A stretch of 64,000 nucleotides of DNA. Source: Streptomyces tendae. Lineage in GTDB: Bacteria > Actinomycetota > Actinomycetes > Streptomycetales > Streptomycetaceae. Where the stretch lies: the NCBI RefSeq assembly GCF_008632955.1, contig NZ_CP043959.1, positions 2,604,001 through 2,668,000 on the forward strand, given 5' to 3'. Each line of letters starts with the position of its first letter. Position 1 is the first letter of the stretch. The translations under genes and the position numbers were made by a program. The notes beneath the pieces are model-generated. The model ran no database searches, was not told the DNA's origin, and saw only the letters and a program-made list of their open reading frames with translations. Positions 37,042 to 45,602 of the stretch are shown here, piece by piece.

Positions 37042-39012
37042 ATGACCGGCCCCGCGTCCGTGCTGCAGGTCGTGGCCCACCCGGACGACGACCTGTACTT
37101 CATGAACCCGGCCACCTTCCACGGCCTGCGGGCCGGCACCCGCACCACCACGGTCTACGTGACCGCCGGTGACGCGAACGGCCAGAACCCGCGGCCCTGG
37201 CAGACCGACCCGGTCACGGAGGACCGGGAGGCCTACGGCAAGGCCCGGCAGAACGGCATCAAGGCCGCCTACGGCGCCATGGCGCTCGGCGGACGCACGG
37301 CGGCCTGGAAGCCGTCCACGCTGGTCACCGCGGGCGGCGCGGTCGCCGAGGTGTTCTCGCTCGCCGACGCGCCGTGGGTGACGCTCGTCTTCCTCAACAT
37401 CCGGCAGCACGGCACCCCGGAGGGCCCGGCCCGCAGCCTGCACGTCCTCTGGCACGACCAGGTGGAGTCGGTGCCGACGCTGATCCCCGCGGGCGGCCTG
37501 GTCCAGGAGGCGTACGGCTACACCCGGGACGGCCTCACCGGCACCCTCGTACAGATCATGGAGCTGGTCCGCCCCACCCTGGTGCGCACCATGGACCCGG
37601 ACCCCGACCGGCTGGTGCACGACGAGAAGTTCCCGCAGCGCCACGACTTCGGCGACCTGTCCGACCACTGCGACCACACCGCCGCCGCGCTGTTCACCTG
37701 GCGCGCCCTGGAGCACTACCGGCGCTCGCAGCAGAACGGCACGTTCGCCGTCGAGGCCTACCGCGGCTACTACAACGAGCGCTGGCCGCACAACCTGGGC
37801 CCGCGGGCCGTCTCGTTGAAGGAGTTCTTCCTCAACGTCTACGGTGTGGCCGACGGGTACGACTGCGGCGACCCGGCGGGCAGCGGCGACTACGCGGTCG
37901 GCCTGAACTCCCGGGGCACCGGCTGGGTGCAGAGCACCACCCCGCGCCATCCGGGCGGCGCGCCCTGGCTGCTCGCCGACCGGCTCGGCCGGCTCACCGC
38001 CTTCGCCGTGCTCGGCGGACAGTGCGCGGTATGGCTGGAGGAGCAGCCGGGCGCCGACCGGTGGCGCGGCCCGTTCCCCCTCGGCGGGGGACCTCTCGCG
38101 CCGGGCCTCGCGGTGAGCCTCACGCCGGACGGGCGCTGGCAGGTCCTCGCCGAACGCCTGTCGCACCTGGCCGCCGACGACGCGCACGTCCGCGAGATCG
38201 TCCTGCTGGAACAGGCCGAGCCCGACGGCGCGTTCCTCGACTGGGTCGGGCTGGGCAACCCCTCCGCCGGCGACCCGCGCCGCGACCGGCACCTGGGCAC
38301 CCCCGTGGTGACCCGGGACGGCCGGGGCCGTCTGCACCTGTTCGTCCGCAACGCCGGGCAGGGCCTGCACAGCCGGGTGCGGGAGAGCGACGGCACCTGG
38401 GGGGAGTGGACCGACCTGCGCGGGTACGACCTCCAGGAAGGGCTCGCCGCGCTGACCGCCGGCAACGGCCACGTCGAGGTGTTCGGCGCCAGCCGCGAGG
38501 GCGTCTTCCACTGGGCGCAGGGCTCGCCCGACGAGCCGCTCACCCGGGCCCCCCGGTTCCGGCTCGCCCCGTCCGCCGGGCCCGTGGCCGCCGTCGTGCA
38601 GCCGGGCGGGCAGGTCATGACCGTCTACCGGCAGCCGGACTCCGCGCGGCTGCTCATGGCGCAGGAGGACGCCCCGGGCGGTCGCTGGGCCCAGCCGGCG
38701 GCGTCGATCGGCGGCCGCGGCGGCTACGGCGTGGTCGCACTCGCCGCGGGCCCGGACGCCGGGACCGGTACGCTCGTCGCCTGCCGCAGCGACCTGGGCG
38801 GGGTGGCCTACCGCTTCCTGCCCGGTGACGGGCGCTGGCGCGAGCTGCCCGTGACCGCGCTCGGCGGCACGTTCACCGGCGCCCCCGCCGCCGCCTTCGA
38901 CGCGATGGGGCGGGCCACCGTCGCGGTCGTAGGCGCCGACGGACGGCTCGCCGTCTCCCGTCAGAGCGCCCCCGGCTCTCAGGAGTTCGGGGCGTGGACC
39001 GTGGCGGGCTGA
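37042..39012 (+). CDS. PIG-L deacetylase fused to a repeat (propeller-like) domain
   Basis: A 656-residue fusion. Residues 1 to about 270 are a PIG-L/LmbE-type zinc de-N-acetylase: VVAHPDDDLYF with the metal-binding His13/Asp16, and SDHCDHTAA near 210 with the third zinc ligand. Related enzymes deacetylate GlcNAc in mycothiol, GPI and antibiotic pathways. Residues from about 290 repeat the propeller-like module of the two neighbouring paralogues (LFVRNAGQGLHSRV, then WGEWTDLRGYDLQ). There is no signal peptide. GGAAGGAG precedes the ATG. The fusion ties a GlcNAc-modifying activity to a presumed glycan-binding module and closes the Stealth operon. Confidence 0.88.
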   Translation: MTGPASVLQVVAHPDDDLYFMNPATFHGLRAGTRTTTVYVTAGDANGQNPRPWQTDPVTEDREAYGKARQNGIKAAYGAMALGGRTAAWKPSTLVTAGGAVAEVFSLADAPWVTLVFLNIRQHGTPEGPARSLHVLWHDQVESVPTLIPAGGLVQEAYGYTRDGLTGTLVQIMELVRPTLVRTMDPDPDRLVHDEKFPQRHDFGDLSDHCDHTAAALFTWRALEHYRRSQQNGTFAVEAYRGYYNERWPHNLGPRAVSLKEFFLNVYGVADGYDCGDPAGSGDYAVGLNSRGTGWVQSTTPRHPGGAPWLLADRLGRLTAFAVLGGQCAVWLEEQPGADRWRGPFPLGGGPLAPGLAVSLTPDGRWQVLAERLSHLAADDAHVREIVLLEQAEPDGAFLDWVGLGNPSAGDPRRDRHLGTPVVTRDGRGRLHLFVRNAGQGLHSRVRESDGTWGEWTDLRGYDLQEGLAALTAGNGHVEVFGASREGVFHWAQGSPDEPLTRAPRFRLAPSAGPVAAVVQPGGQVMTVYRQPDSARLLMAQEDAPGGRWAQPAASIGGRGGYGVVALAAGPDAGTGTLVACRSDLGGVAYRFLPGDGRWRELPVTALGGTFTGAPAAAFDAMGRATVAVVGADGRLAVSRQSAPGSQEFGAWTVAG

Positions 39013-39031
39013 GCCCGCCGACGCACGTGAG

Positions 39032-39063
39032 GAGGGCCTCCGTCGTCACCGACGGAGGCCCTC
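39032..39063. terminator. Bidirectional terminator
   Basis: A 14-bp perfect stem (GAGGGCCTCCGTCG) with a TCAC loop lies between the convergent PIG-L fusion and fadB. Confidence 0.9.
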
Positions 39064-39082
39064 TTCGGTCACTTCAGGTGCG

Positions 39083-41212
39083 TCACGCCGGAACCGACGC
39101 CACGCCCGGCTCCAGGAACCGCTTGCCGTTCACGCGCTCGGAGACACCCTCGCGGTCCAGGTACGGCGTGATGCCGCCCAGGTGGAAGGGCCAGCCGGCG
39201 CCCGTGATCAGGCACAGGTCGATGTCCTGGGCCTCGGCGACGACGCCCTCGTCGAGCATCAGCCCGATCTCCTGCGCCACCGCGTCCAGCACCCGCGCGC
39301 GGACCTGCTCCTCGGTCAGGACGGTGTCGCCCTGCTTCAGCAGCGCGGCGACCTCCGGGTCCAGCTCCGGCTTGCCGGAGTCGTAGACGTAGAAGCCGCG
39401 CTTGCCCGCCTCGACGACCGCCTTGAGGTTCGGGGAGACGGTGAACCGCTCCGGGAACGCCCGGTTGAGGGTCTCGGAGACGTGCAGGCCGATCGCGGGA
39501 CCGACCAGCTCGAGCAGCACCAGCGGCGACATCGGCAGACCGAGCGGCTCGACGGCCTTCTCGGCGACCTCGACCGGGGTGCCCTCGTCGATGACGTTCT
39601 GGATCTCGCCCATGAAGCGGGTCAGGATGCGGTTGACGACGAACGCCGGGGCGTCCTTCACCAGCACCGCGGTCTTCTTCAGCTTCTTGGCGACACCGAA
39701 CGCCGTGGCGAGCGAGGCGTCGTCGGTCTGCTCGCCGCGCACGATCTCGAGCAGCGGCAGCACGGCGACCGGGTTGAAGAAGTGGAAGCCGACGACCCGC
39801 TCGGGGTGCTGCAGCTTCGACGCCATCTCCGACACGGACAGGGAGGAGGTGTTGGTGGCGAGGACCGCGTGCGCCGGGGCGACCGCCTCGACCTCCGCGA
39901 ACACCTGCTGCTTGACACCCATCTCCTCGAACACGGCTTCGATGATGAAGTCCGCGTCCGCGAAGCCCTCGGCCTTGTCCAGCACACCGGTGACCAGGGC
40001 CTTGAGGCGGTTGGCCTTGTCCTGGTTGACGCGGCCCTTGCCGAGCAGCTTGTCGATCTCGGCGTGGACGTAGCCGACGCCCTTGTCGATGCGCTCCTGG
40101 TCGATGTCGGTCAGCACGACCGGCACCTCGAGGCGGCGCAGGAACAGCAGCGCGAGCTGGGAGGCCATCAGGCCGGCGCCGACGACACCGACCTTGGTGA
40201 CCGGGCGGGCCAGGTTCTTGTCCGGGGCGCCCGCGGGACGCTTGCCGCGCTTCTGCACCAGGTTGAACGCGTAGATGCCGGACCGCAGTTCGCCGCCCAT
40301 GATCAGGTCGGCGAGCGCCTGGTCCTCGGCGTCGTAGCCCTTCTGCAGGTCACCGTCCTTGGCGGCGGCGATGATGTCCAGGGCGCGGTAGGCGGCCGGG
40401 GCGGCGCCGTGCACCTTGGAGTCGGCGACGAAGCGGCCCTTGGCGACGGCCTGGTCCCAGGCCTCGCCGCGGTCGATCGCCGGACGCTCGACCGTGATCT
40501 CGCCCTTGAGGACGGCCGCGGTCCAGATCAGCGACTGCTCCAGGAAGTCGGCGCCCTCGAACAGCGCGTCCGCGATGCCGAGTTCGTAGACCTGCTTGCC
40601 CTTGAGCTGCCGGTTCTGGTTGAGGCTGTTCTCGATGATCACCGAGACCGCCTTCTCCGCGCCGATCAGGTTCGGCAGCAGGGTGCAGCCGCCCCAGCCG
40701 GGCACCAGGCCGAGGAAGACCTCGGGCAGCGAGAACGCGGGCAGCGCCGCGGACACCGTGCGGTAGGTGCAGTGCAGACCGACCTCGACGCCACCGCCCA
40801 TGGAGGCGCCGTTGTAGTACGCGAAGGTCGGCACGGCCAGCTGCGACAGCCGCTTGAAGACGTCGTGGCCGCCCTTGCCGATGGCCAGCGCGTCCTCGTG
40901 GCGCTTCAGCAGCTCGACGCCCTTGAGGTCGGCGCCGACCGCGAAGATGAACGGCTTGCCGGTGACGCCGACGCCGACGATCTCGCCGTCCGCCGCCTCC
41001 TTCTCGACCTGGTCGATCGCGGCGTCGATGTTCGCCAGCGACTGTGGGCCGAGCGTGGTCGGCTTGGTGTGGTCGTGACCGTTGTCCAGGGTGATCAGGG
41101 CGAAGCGCCCGGCACCCAGCGGCAGGTCGAAGTGGCGCACGTGCGCCTGCGTGACGACCTCGCCCGGGAACAGCTCGGCCGCACCCTTCAGAAGCTCTGC
41201 GGTGGTGCTCAC
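39083..41212 (-). CDS. fadB: Fatty acid oxidation multifunctional enzyme
   Basis: A 709-residue fusion of enoyl-CoA hydratase (about 1-300) and 3-hydroxyacyl-CoA dehydrogenase (about 320-709). The hydratase has an oxyanion-hole stretch GASMGGGVEVGLHC and the Glu-containing FSLPEVFLGLVPGWGG. The dehydrogenase has the NAD motif VGVVGAGLMASQLA and catalytic His in HFFNPV. It converts enoyl-CoA to 3-ketoacyl-CoA in fatty-acid beta-oxidation. The GTG start at 41212 overlaps the thiolase stop as GTGA, so the pair is coupled and forms the usual alpha-beta complex. Confidence 0.94.
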   Translation of the reverse strand: MSTTAELLKGAAELFPGEVVTQAHVRHFDLPLGAGRFALITLDNGHDHTKPTTLGPQSLANIDAAIDQVEKEAADGEIVGVGVTGKPFIFAVGADLKGVELLKRHEDALAIGKGGHDVFKRLSQLAVPTFAYYNGASMGGGVEVGLHCTYRTVSAALPAFSLPEVFLGLVPGWGGCTLLPNLIGAEKAVSVIIENSLNQNRQLKGKQVYELGIADALFEGADFLEQSLIWTAAVLKGEITVERPAIDRGEAWDQAVAKGRFVADSKVHGAAPAAYRALDIIAAAKDGDLQKGYDAEDQALADLIMGGELRSGIYAFNLVQKRGKRPAGAPDKNLARPVTKVGVVGAGLMASQLALLFLRRLEVPVVLTDIDQERIDKGVGYVHAEIDKLLGKGRVNQDKANRLKALVTGVLDKAEGFADADFIIEAVFEEMGVKQQVFAEVEAVAPAHAVLATNTSSLSVSEMASKLQHPERVVGFHFFNPVAVLPLLEIVRGEQTDDASLATAFGVAKKLKKTAVLVKDAPAFVVNRILTRFMGEIQNVIDEGTPVEVAEKAVEPLGLPMSPLVLLELVGPAIGLHVSETLNRAFPERFTVSPNLKAVVEAGKRGFYVYDSGKPELDPEVAALLKQGDTVLTEEQVRARVLDAVAQEIGLMLDEGVVAEAQDIDLCLITGAGWPFHLGGITPYLDREGVSERVNGKRFLEPGVASVPA

Positions 41213-42426
41213 TTGTCCCCCTCGAAGTGCGGGTTTTCCCAGACGACCGTCGCGCCCATGCCGAAGCCGACGCACATGGTGGTCAGGCCGTAGCGGACCT
41301 GCGGCTGCTCCTCGAACTGGCGGGCCAGCTGCGTCATCAGACGGACGCCGGAGGAGGCCAGCGGGTGGCCGAACGCGATGGCGCCGCCGTACTGGTTGAC
41401 GCGGGCGTCGTCGTCGGCGATGCCGTAGTGCTCCAGGAACGCGAGGACCTGGACGGCGAAGGCCTCGTTGATCTCGAACAGGCCGATGTCGTCGATGGAC
41501 AGGCCCGCCTGCGCGAGCGCCTTCTCCGTCGCCGGGATCGGGCCGTAGCCCATGACCTCGGGCTCCACGCCGGCGAAGGCGTAGGAGACCAGGCGCATCT
41601 TGACCGGCAGGCCGTTCTCGCGCGCGAAGTCCTCGGAGGCGATGAGCGAGGCGGTGGCGCCGTCGTTCAGGCCGGCCGCGTTGCCGGCGGTGACCCGGCC
41701 GTGCACGCGGAACGGCGTCTTCAGACCCGCCAGGTTCTCCAGCGTGGTGCCCGGGCGCATCGGCTCGTCGGCCGTGACCAGGCCCCAGCCGGTCTCGCCG
41801 CCCTCGGGCGAGGTGCGGCGCACGGAGATCGGCACCAGGTCGGCCTGGATCTTGCCGTTGGCGTACGCCTTGGCGGCCTTCTCCTGGGAGCGCACCGCGT
41901 ACTCGTCGGCGCGCTGCTTGGTGATGCTCGGGTAGCGGTCGTGCAGGTTCTCCGCGGTCATGCCCATGAACAGGGCGGACTCGTCGACCAGCTTCTCGGA
42001 GACGAACCGCGGGTTGGGGTCCACGCCCTCACCCATCGGGTGGCGGCCCATGTGCTCGACACCGCCCGCGATGGCGACGTCGTACGCGCCGAAAGCGACG
42101 GAGCCCGCCACCGTGGTGACGGCGGTGAGCGCGCCGGCGCACATGCGGTCGATGGAGTAACCCGGGACCGAGGTGGGCAGGCCCGCGAGGATGCCGGCCG
42201 TACGGCCGATGGTCAGGCCCTGGTCGCCGATCTGCGTGGTCGCGGCGACGGCGACCTCGTCGATCTTCTTCGGGTCGAGACCCGGGTTGCGGCGCAGCAG
42301 CTCCCGGATCGCCTTGACGACCAGGTCGTCGGCGCGGGTCTCGTGGTAGATGCCCTTCGGGCCCGCCTTGCCGAACGGGGTGCGGACGCCGTCGACGAAG
42401 ACGACGTCCCTGACGGTACGAGGCAC
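41209..42426 (-). CDS. fadA: Acetyl-CoA acyltransferase (3-ketoacyl-CoA thiolase)
   Basis: A 405-residue thiolase that cleaves 3-ketoacyl-CoA with CoA, the last step of each beta-oxidation round. Active-site residues are visible: nucleophilic Cys96 in DRMCAGAL, the His in GGAIAFGHPLASSG and the second Cys in TTMCVGFGMG. The GTG start at 42426 is preceded by GGAGGAG. It is the first gene of the fadA-fadB pair. About 30 bases upstream lies the sequence AAGCAAGCGCTCAGC, part of a TetR-like half-site, but I could not define an operator. Confidence 0.94.
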   Translation of the reverse strand: MPRTVRDVVFVDGVRTPFGKAGPKGIYHETRADDLVVKAIRELLRRNPGLDPKKIDEVAVAATTQIGDQGLTIGRTAGILAGLPTSVPGYSIDRMCAGALTAVTTVAGSVAFGAYDVAIAGGVEHMGRHPMGEGVDPNPRFVSEKLVDESALFMGMTAENLHDRYPSITKQRADEYAVRSQEKAAKAYANGKIQADLVPISVRRTSPEGGETGWGLVTADEPMRPGTTLENLAGLKTPFRVHGRVTAGNAAGLNDGATASLIASEDFARENGLPVKMRLVSYAFAGVEPEVMGYGPIPATEKALAQAGLSIDDIGLFEINEAFAVQVLAFLEHYGIADDDARVNQYGGAIAFGHPLASSGVRLMTQLARQFEEQPQVRYGLTTMCVGFGMGATVVWENPHFEGDK

Positions 42427-42534
42427 GATGGCTCTCCTCCAGGGTGCGGGATGCTGAGCGCTTGCTTACGACCCATGCTACTTGCGGGTAACGTCACTGC
42501 ACACCCCCGTCGGCTGGAGCGGCGAACATCACAC

Positions 42535-42561
42535 GGCCGGCCCCGTGGACGAGGGCCGGCC
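42535..42561 (-). terminator. Hairpin after the alpha/beta hydrolase gene
   Basis: GGCCGGCCC and its complement pair across a 9-base loop, with flanking ACAC and GTGT extending the match. It lies just downstream of the gene ending at 42594 and upstream of fadA. Confidence 0.7.
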
Positions 42562-42593
42562 GGGCGTGTGCGCGCCCGGTGCGGGCGCCGGTC

Positions 42594-44417
42594 CTACGAC
42601 CGCCGGAACCGCGCCCGCAGGCCCCTGCGCAGCCGGGCCCGGGTGCTGATCCGCTCGTTGCGGCCGGAGACGCGGCGGGCCACCGAGGCGGACCGGTTCT
42701 CGGCCACGTCCAGCTCGCCCGCCCGCTGCGAGAACAGCGCGCCGCCGGTGCTCATGGCGATCTCCGCCGTGTACGTGCCGGGCGGGACGTCGGAGAGGTC
42801 CACGCCGTCCCGGTCCTCCGCGGTGAAGTACCCGAAGCCGTACGAGCCGAAGTCGCCCGTCGCCATGAGCGGCTGGATCTTGTCCACCTTCTTGATGGCC
42901 TTGAGGGCCACGGTGTGCGTGCTCTCCTCACCGCGCAGCGTGAGGTAGTACGCGGAGTGGGTCGCGCGGTCCGCGTTGCGGCCGGGGAGGAAGAAGACGC
43001 CGTGTACGCGGAGCCTGGCCCCGTCCATCGCGAAGCGCTTCAGGGAGAACACCGTGCCGCCGGGGCCGGCCCCCGTGAGGTCGCGCTTGACCACCCGGGC
43101 GCCCTTCACGTCGGCCCGCAGGATGACCTCGCTGCCACCGGAGGCGGCCCGCCGGTCGATGGTCCGGTAGGCCACCAGGGGCACCCTGCGGTCGATGTCC
43201 TCGCTCTCGCTGGTCACCCGCGCGAACACGTCGTAGACGCCGACCGGCAGGGAGTCCAGCAGCTCCCGAGCGTCGCAGGTGAAGCCGCCGTCCTTGTAGG
43301 AGGCGAAGTGGGTGTCGAAGTACTTGAGGTAGAGCTGGTCCGCCGGCACCGACGTCGCGTCGGCCACCCACGCCTGGTCGTCCCGGACCAGCACCAACTG
43401 CTTGGTCTCCTGCGCGCCGGCTTCCTCGCCCCGCTCCGCGGAGACACCGGGAAGGAACGCGTGCCCGGTCAGCGTGGCCTGCTCCGGGGAGAGCTGCGCG
43501 GCCACCAGGACGCCCGTCGCGGTGTCCCGCGCCCGCAGCTCCGCGAGGTGCTCGGTCGCGGCGGGCTCGTCCACCTCGCCGGAGCCGACCTGGACCTCGC
43601 CGAACCGCGGCACCGTGCCCTCGGTGAGCGCGTAGATGACGCTGAGGATCACCGAGAGCCCCTGCCGCGTCACCTCCGCGTGCTTCACCAGGGCGGTGGA
43701 CTCCACCATGAAGAAGTTGAAGTTGGAGTACTTCCGCAGCGCCGGGAGGAAATGGACGACGTGTTCCTCGTACTGGTAGTCCCGGGTCGAGGAGAACAGG
43801 TAGATGTTGCGGTCGAGGTCGGTGTTCTCGGCCAGCAGCTCCGGGAGCACCGCGTCCAGCCGGTCCACGTTCTCCTGCGGCTCACCCTCGCCGAGCACCC
43901 ACGCGCCCAGCACGCCGTGACCCTGCGAGTAGCTGCCGATGAAGTACTGCGGGGTGGAGGCGACGATGTTCCGGTAGCCGTACTTCAGGGCGTAGTAAAA
44001 GGCGGCGCTGCCGCCCTTCGAGGAACCGGCGAGAACCACGGTGTCACGGGACAGGCCCAGCTTCTCGCGGTAGTGCGTAATCAGTTCCTCGACCGCGTCG
44101 GAAACGGAGAAGTCCATCGCCCGCGCCACGTAGTACGACGGTCCTCCGTCGAACCGGTCACGGATTCGCAGCACGTTGCACTGGACGCCGGAAAGGGCGT
44201 TTCCGAAACCGTACTTCGAGCCGACCGAGGAAAACACGACAAGGAGGTTGCCGTGGTCGCCCGCAGCGGGCGTGAACTCGTACTCGATCTCCCAGTTGCC
44301 GTATTTCTCCACACGTATCTCGGGCGTGCGGATCGTCGCTGTCCTGTAGTTTTCGGACGTGTGGGGGAGTGTGTCCGAATGCTGCGGGTTGGCCGGGCGG
44401 ACGTGGCTGGGTTCCAT
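42594..44417 (-). CDS. Asp2-like alpha/beta-hydrolase protein
   Basis: A 607-residue protein without signal peptide. An N-terminal alpha/beta-hydrolase fold spans about 40-290. The nucleophile elbow is GSSKGGSAAFYYALKYG (Ser in G-S-S-K-G) and a possible acid-containing STRDYQYEEHV follows. A His appears in HAEVTRQGL. The rest (about 310-607) is all-beta, with Arg-rich ends. It resembles the Asp2 proteins of accessory Sec systems (O-acetylation of GlcNAc on glycoproteins) and other capsule-linked hydrolases, so acyl transfer to or from a surface glycan is plausible. I am not certain of the family. It lies 3.6 kb from the Stealth cluster and has its own hairpin. Confidence 0.65.
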   Translation of the reverse strand: MEPSHVRPANPQHSDTLPHTSENYRTATIRTPEIRVEKYGNWEIEYEFTPAAGDHGNLLVVFSSVGSKYGFGNALSGVQCNVLRIRDRFDGGPSYYVARAMDFSVSDAVEELITHYREKLGLSRDTVVLAGSSKGGSAAFYYALKYGYRNIVASTPQYFIGSYSQGHGVLGAWVLGEGEPQENVDRLDAVLPELLAENTDLDRNIYLFSSTRDYQYEEHVVHFLPALRKYSNFNFFMVESTALVKHAEVTRQGLSVILSVIYALTEGTVPRFGEVQVGSGEVDEPAATEHLAELRARDTATGVLVAAQLSPEQATLTGHAFLPGVSAERGEEAGAQETKQLVLVRDDQAWVADATSVPADQLYLKYFDTHFASYKDGGFTCDARELLDSLPVGVYDVFARVTSESEDIDRRVPLVAYRTIDRRAASGGSEVILRADVKGARVVKRDLTGAGPGGTVFSLKRFAMDGARLRVHGVFFLPGRNADRATHSAYYLTLRGEESTHTVALKAIKKVDKIQPLMATGDFGSYGFGYFTAEDRDGVDLSDVPPGTYTAEIAMSTGGALFSQRAGELDVAENRSASVARRVSGRNERISTRARLRRGLRARFRRS

Positions 44418-44800
44418 GAAATGGTGCCCCTTGTTCCTGTCAGAGATTTTCCGTTCGGAGTCCAGGCCGCTCCGCAGGAAACTCCTCCGACGTGGGGTAC
44501 GGGCGTTTTCACAGGGAGAGCAGCCGGGTCGAGGCTAACCTATGCCGCCGCTGTGGAGCGAGAGGCGGTCCCGCGGCTCGCTCCGTGCTTTTCCGATCAT
44601 CGGCCGCCGCCCCCGCCGACGGGACGGATTGCCGTCCAAGTGACCCCGAATTAGCCGGACTTCGACGACGAGGCGGCGTGCGTCCCCTCCGCGCGGCACG
44701 CGGGCCCGGTCGCGGCGGTCCCCCGGAGCCTACGGGGATCTTGGCGTGATCTCGACCCGGCACATCGGCCGCACGGACCCCTCCGGGAGGGCCGTGACGC
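44418..44800. other. Intergenic region upstream of the Asp2-like gene
   Basis: About 380 bases with no supported gene. It must contain the promoter for the minus-strand gene at 44417, which has an AAGGGG ribosome binding site at 10 bases. Toward 44650-44800 the sequence is featureless GC. Confidence 0.4.
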
Positions 44801-45422
44801 CTACGCGCGCCAGTAGCGGCGGCGCGGCAGCACCGCCAGGGGCACGATCTCGATGCGGCCGAGCAGCATCAGGGCGGTCAAAAGCCCTTCGACGCCTGCC
44901 CCAGCGGTGCGTAGGAGCCGAACGGACCGAGCTCGCCGAAGGCCGGGCCGACGTTGCCCAGGCAGGCCGCGGCGGCGCCGAGCGCGGTGAACGCGCGGGT
45001 GCCGCCCGCGTCCGCTCCCGCGTCCAGGGCGAGGCCCAGCGTGCCGAGCGCGAGGGCGAGCAGGTAGAGCAGGACGAACAGCAGCACCGAGCGGAGCACC
45101 GGAGTGCCGACCACCCGGCCGCTCACCCGCACCGGCAGGACGGCTCCGGATGCACATCCTGCTCCAGCTCGCGGCGGGTGAAGCGGAAGTGCACCTCGTC
45201 GCGCGAGGTGCACGCCAGGACGAGGTCCGCGCCGGCCACGCCGGCGTCCAGAAGCGTCTCGCGGCGGGTGCCGCTGCCGTGCGCGGTCCGCACGTCGTAG
45301 GCGTGCGACAGGGCGTCCAGACGTGTCCGGTCACTGCCGATCACCGTGCACTCGTGCGCCTCGGCGAGCGACTTGACCACGGTGTGACCGACCTGGCCCG
45401 CACCCACCACGACGATCCGCAT
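44801..45422 (-). pseudogene. trkA-trkH deletion scar
   Basis: The 5' part (45422 down to about 45150) encodes an intact Rossmann start of a TrkA potassium-uptake regulator (MRIVVVGAGQVGHTVVKSL). The frame breaks near ELEQDVHPEPS. In another frame the sequence continues as the C-terminal part of a TrkH-type channel subunit (VGTPVLRSVLLFVLLYLLAL, CLGNVGPAFGELGPFGSYAP). A further frameshift near 44880 leads into LTALMLLGRIEIVPLAVLPR, the true TrkH C-terminus. Most of both genes is gone. The locus therefore looks like a deleted potassium transporter, with the join near 45150. Confidence 0.75.
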
Positions 45423-45602
45423 GCCTGCATCGTGGCACGCGCACCGGCGGCCCGCCCGGCACCGGCGCCCCCTCCGCGAACGGCGCGGGCGCCCACGGCC
45501 GTTGCGGGCCGCCGGGCGCGGTGGGGCGTCGGGCCGGTGCGGCGACGGGCCGTTCGGTCGGCGATCCGCCGGCCCCGCGCCGTACGCCGGACGGCGCGGC
45601 GG

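Noticed and set aside
33054..37151. 1365-codon minus-strand frame under the Stealth genes
   Set aside because: It is Gly/Val/Asp-rich without domains, and the plus strand encodes complete Stealth and GT4 motifs.
42427..42480. FadR or KstR2-like operator before fadA
   Set aside because: Only a half-site (AAGCAAGCGCTCAGC) resembles a TetR operator, and the other arm does not pair.
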